Source: an uncultured Actinomycetes bacterium (lineage in GTDB: Bacteria; Actinomycetota; Acidimicrobiia; Acidimicrobiales; RAAP-2). Taken from it: a DNA stretch of 64,000 bases. A program made the translations under genes and the position numbers. The stretch covers positions 62,001 to 126,000 of the forward strand of contig CAIKAC010000012.1 in the NCBI GenBank assembly GCA_903825305.1. Direction: 5' to 3'. Positions 61,290 to 64,000 of the stretch are shown here, piece by piece. The notes under the pieces are model-generated. The model saw only the letters and a list, made by a program, of their open reading frames with translations, had not been told where the DNA came from and made no database searches. The number at the start of each line of letters is the position of its first letter. Within the stretch, counting starts at the first letter, position 1.

Positions 61290-62011
61290 CGCGCGCCAAG
61301 CTGACGAAGTGGATAGGGATCGTTTCGTTCCTTGCAGTGGCCGTCGACATATGGCTGGGTTTGTGGGTGACACCACCAGACGCACAGCAAGGCAACTTTG
61401 TCCGATTGGTCTACATCCATCCGGCCTTGGCATGGGTGGCGTTGTACCTGGCCTTTGGTGTTGCGGCTATTTGTTCGATTCTGTATTTGTGGCCCCGAAC
61501 CCGCTCATTCACCATGGACCGAATTGCCGCATCGGCGGTTGAGGTTGGGGTGGTGTTCACCGTACTGACCTTGATCACAGGTTCCATTTGGGGTCGACCC
61601 ACCTGGGGGGTTTGGTGGACCTGGGATGCTCGCTTGACCTCAACGGCACTCCTCGCCGTCTTGTTCGTTGGATATTTGGCGCTGCGTCGAGTCCCCGCTG
61701 ATCCACACGTTCGAGCTCGCCGGAGTGCGATCGCAGCAATTATTGCTGCCATTGACGTTCCCATCGTGCACTTTTCTGTGGTCTGGTGGCAGACGCTCCA
61801 CCAAGGGGCAACGGTATTGAACCCGAATCTCACGCCCACGATTCACGGCATCATGGCCTGGACACTGCTGCTGAGTTTCTTGGCATTCACGGGTTTGTTC
61901 GTCTGGATGTTGCTGGTGCGCTTCGACATCGCCGTACTTGAAGATCTCGATAGTGATGAAAGTCTCGACGTGGCGTTAGCGCAACGTCGAGCAGAAGGTG
62001 CTGCATCATGA
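61286..62011 (+). CDS. ccmC: Haem-handling protein CcmC
   Basis: 241 residues, six membrane helices. The WWD haem-handling motif is WGVWWTWDARLTS, flanked by the haem-ligand histidines in VYIHPALAWV and VDVPIVHFSVVWWQTLHQG. CcmC loads haem onto CcmE outside the membrane. The start is a GTG at 61286 with GGAGG 6 bp upstream, overlapping the ccmB stop; the longer frame from 61208 lies inside ccmB. The C-terminal tail is longer than in proteobacteria. Confidence 0.93.
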   Translation: MTRAKLTKWIGIVSFLAVAVDIWLGLWVTPPDAQQGNFVRLVYIHPALAWVALYLAFGVAAICSILYLWPRTRSFTMDRIAASAVEVGVVFTVLTLITGSIWGRPTWGVWWTWDARLTSTALLAVLFVGYLALRRVPADPHVRARRSAIAAIIAAIDVPIVHFSVVWWQTLHQGATVLNPNLTPTIHGIMAWTLLLSFLAFTGLFVWMLLVRFDIAVLEDLDSDESLDVALAQRRAEGAAS

Positions 62012-62118
62012 ATTACGTCTACGCGGGCTACCTCATCTCCGTTGTGGTGCTCGGCGCCTATTCGGTGTCGTTGCTGCTTCGCCGTCGGCGTATGCGTAAA
62101 CAGCGAGGCGTGAGATGA
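62008..62118 (+). CDS. ccmD: CcmD-like small membrane protein (36 residues)
   Basis: A 36-codon gene between ccmC and ccmE: a Tyr-rich start MNYVYAGYLISVVVLGAY, one membrane helix and an Arg-rich end RRRRMRKQRG. This is the architecture of CcmD, which stabilises the CcmABC-CcmE complex. ATGA overlaps at both ends (62008 and 62115) make translation by coupling almost certain. The sequence is too short for a confident match, so position carries the call. Confidence 0.82.
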   Translation: MNYVYAGYLISVVVLGAYSVSLLLRRRRMRKQRGVR

Positions 62119-62621
62119 GCGAATCGACCAATTCCGGTACTTCCCAAGAAATGAAGCCAGAGCAAGGGGCACCACAAATCGCCACAGGGTCGAAAGTTCG
62201 CCCGCGTCTCCGCCTTGCCATGGTGGGCGTGATTTTGTTGCTGGCGGTGGGATTCTTACTCGTGAAAGGTCTTGGAAGTTCGCTTGACTATTTCAAGACC
62301 GTCAAGGAAGCCAAGGCATCTGAAACCCAATTGGGAACGTCAGTTTTCCGGCTTGAAGGGGTCGTTGAATCGGGAACGATTTCGCAGACCACCCTGGGTG
62401 CTCGATTCACGCTGACCCAAGGTACCAGCTCTATCCGCGTCGTTAATCAAGGTTCGCCACCGCAGCTGTTCAAAGCAACGATGCCGGTAATTGTGGTTGG
62501 GCATTTTGCCGCGAATGGCTCGGGAGTATTTGAGTCGAATCAAATCATGGTCAAGCACTCTGCGTCATACATCGCACAACACCCGGGTCGCGTGACCGCA
62601 GGGGATGGGTCGAAGAACTAA
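62115..62621 (+). CDS. ccmE: Cytochrome c maturation haem chaperone CcmE
   Basis: 168 residues. One membrane anchor (about 34-50) and an OB-fold domain with FRLEGVVESGTISQ and VVGHFAANGSGVFESNQIMV. The haem-binding HxxxY is kept as VKHSASY near residue 150, so it is the His type rather than the Cys type of some archaea. It carries haem covalently to CcmF. The stop codon abuts the ccmF ATG. Confidence 0.9.
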   Translation: MSESTNSGTSQEMKPEQGAPQIATGSKVRPRLRLAMVGVILLLAVGFLLVKGLGSSLDYFKTVKEAKASETQLGTSVFRLEGVVESGTISQTTLGARFTLTQGTSSIRVVNQGSPPQLFKATMPVIVVGHFAANGSGVFESNQIMVKHSASYIAQHPGRVTAGDGSKN

Positions 62622-64000
62622 ATGAAAGCACACCTCGGGCAGTTCGGTATTTGGCTCTGCCTCTTGGCGTCGATTGGCGCAACCATCTTGGTGGTCATTG
62701 AGCAACTCCGCCGGGCTCGGGGTAAATCAGTAGCTCGCTTGTTTGATGGTCGCTGGCTCATCCCGTTCGCTGTTCTCGGCGCCGGGCTTTCGGTAGGTGC
62801 GATGCAATGGGCATTGATTACCCACGATTTTTCGATTGCTTACGTAGCCGCGAACAATGCCTCGGTTACCCCCTTGATTTATTCAATCACGGGTATGTGG
62901 TCAGCCTTGGCCGGATCGATACTGCTCTGGGGAACGATTTTGATGCTGCTCATTCTCTCGGTGTTATGGCGCTATCGCCATGAACGCGATGACAGCGTGG
63001 TGGGGTGGGCGACGGCCATCATGCTCGGCGTAGCCGTCTTTTTCTTTGGCCTCATGGCCGGGCCTGCTAATCCCTTCGTGCTTACTCAAGGGGTCATCCC
63101 TACTCAGGGCGCAGGGCCTAATTCCTTATTGCAGAACAACCCACTTGTCGCCATCCACCCACCCTTGCTGTATCTGGGCATGGTCGGATTCACGGTGCCC
63201 TTTGCCTTTGCCATGGCCATGTTGATTACCGGCAGGGTGGATGAGCGCTGGTACGTAGCAACGAGACGCTGGGCGTTGTTTAGCTGGACAGCCTTAAGTG
63301 TGGGGATCGTACTGGGGGCGTGGTGGAGTTACCAAGTTTTGGGATGGGGTGGCTTTTGGGGTTGGGATCCCGTTGAGAATGCAGCACTGATGCCGTGGCT
63401 TTTGGCAACGGCGTATGTCCACTCCATTGTGGTGGAAGAACGAAGGGGTTTGCTGCGCGTCTGGAATTTGAGTTTGGCAATTTCGATTTTCGCGGCGACC
63501 ATTCTCGGAACCTTTTTCACCCGATCGGGAGTTGTTGAATCGGTTCACGCGTTCAGTTCCTCAACCGTTGGACCCTTGTTGCTTGGGTTCTTTGCCCTAA
63601 TTGTGTTTGCTTCGCTGGGCCTGATTGCGTGGCGCGCTGATTCGCTTCGGTCACAAGTTGGACTCGACGCAGCCTTTTCGCGCGAGGGTGCCTTCGTGCT
63701 CAACAACATGCTGCTCGTCGCATTTTGTCTGGTGGTTCTTGCCGGTACTGTTTTCCCCTTGCTCTACGAGGCAATCAAAGGGGGAGTGGTCACGGTCGGT
63801 CCGCCCTATTTCAACGCCATCGGTGGCCCTATTGGCATAGCCCTTTTGGTACTGATGGCGGTTGCACCTCTATTGAGTTGGAGAGTTGCCTCGGGCTCGG
63901 TCGTCATGAAAAGGGTAGAACTACCGGCTTGGATTGCCACAGCGGTGATCGTCATTCTTGTGATCTGCGGCGTGCGCGGCGTGATGCCTCTGTGCGCCTA
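62622..64000 (+). CDS. ccmF: Cytochrome c haem lyase CcmF, 3' truncated by window end
   Basis: The first 459 residues are visible and the frame is still open at base 64000. Many membrane helices; the WWD motif is WGWDPVENAALMPW, with haem-ligand histidines in AIHPPLLYLG and LATAYVHSIV. LGTFFTRSGVVESVHAF is the usual CcmF block. CcmF joins haem from CcmE to apocytochrome c. The ATG lies directly after the ccmE stop. Confidence 0.95.
   Translation, partial: MKAHLGQFGIWLCLLASIGATILVVIEQLRRARGKSVARLFDGRWLIPFAVLGAGLSVGAMQWALITHDFSIAYVAANNASVTPLIYSITGMWSALAGSILLWGTILMLLILSVLWRYRHERDDSVVGWATAIMLGVAVFFFGLMAGPANPFVLTQGVIPTQGAGPNSLLQNNPLVAIHPPLLYLGMVGFTVPFAFAMAMLITGRVDERWYVATRRWALFSWTALSVGIVLGAWWSYQVLGWGGFWGWDPVENAALMPWLLATAYVHSIVVEERRGLLRVWNLSLAISIFAATILGTFFTRSGVVESVHAFSSSTVGPLLLGFFALIVFASLGLIAWRADSLRSQVGLDAAFSREGAFVLNNMLLVAFCLVVLAGTVFPLLYEAIKGGVVTVGPPYFNAIGGPIGIALLVLMAVAPLLSWRVASGSVVMKRVELPAWIATAVIVILVICGVRGVMPLCA

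Overview
This 64 kb window is chromosomal DNA from an actinobacterium of moderate GC content (mid-50s percent by eye). The best fit is the class Acidimicrobiia. The reasons are: two WhiB-like iron-sulfur regulators, a DivIVA-domain protein, a UPF0182 membrane protein, the F420-associated zincin_2 family, an F420-dependent LLM oxidoreductase, the fused mutase IcmF, many acyl-CoA dehydrogenases, and a cytochrome c maturation System I cluster. The taxon is an inference from gene content; there is no rRNA in the window. I see no insertion sequence, prophage, integrase or CRISPR array. The region looks like compact core genome: codirectional genes often overlap as ATGA, GTGA or TAATG, and 9 of 13 convergent protein-gene pairs share the same 4-bp interlocked stop (YTAR).

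Layout. 1-3.2 kb: a MoxR-like ATPase (5' truncated) and its VWA partner. 3.3-4.7 kb: two whiB-like genes flanking a formiminotransferase. 4.9-15 kb: an envelope block with a zincin_2 protein lacking HExxH, an HtrA-like protein lacking the catalytic triad, MreB, a HEAT-repeat protein, a PDZ-Lon (YlbL-like) protease with an intact Ser-Lys dyad, a DivIVA protein with a phage gp7/MuF-like C-terminus, and UPF0182. 15-18 kb: a MaoC hydratase, the initiator tRNA with a promoter and terminator, a methyltransferase plus thioredoxin operon, and an aldose epimerase. 18-23 kb: a membrane-anchored FMN glutamate-synthase-like protein, a proline iminopeptidase and monomeric isocitrate dehydrogenase.

23-34.8 kb holds lipid-type catabolism (an acyl-CoA dehydrogenase pair, a crotonase, an acyl-CoA ligase, an SDR) mixed with a ThrE-like exporter, a TRIC channel, GNAT, Nudix, phosphoesterase, MutM and MarR genes. 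34.8-38 kb is icmF. 38-45.4 kb has a LigB/DODA-type dioxygenase, HdeD, SRPBCC and LLM proteins, an esterase and valS. 45.4-48.5 kb is a compact cluster matching mesaconyl-CoA CoA-transferase/isomerase (mct), mesaconyl-C4-CoA hydratase (meh) and a CitE-type lyase. Together these could convert mesaconyl-C1-CoA to acetyl-CoA plus pyruvate, the last segment of the 3-hydroxypropionate bi-cycle. Then come cysS, a further acyl-CoA dehydrogenase, a large secreted HELAE/InlB/lectin protein, a lysylphosphatidylglycerol-synthase-like membrane protein with a degenerate kinase domain, a TetR regulator, a glycosyltransferase and gmd. The window ends inside ccmABCDEF, including a 36-residue CcmD-like gene.

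Two start classes can be seen. Some genes carry a Shine-Dalgarno sequence. At least a dozen others lack one and instead have a TANNNT box (often TAGGNT or TAGCCT) 6-9 bp before the start codon, as expected of leaderless transcripts.
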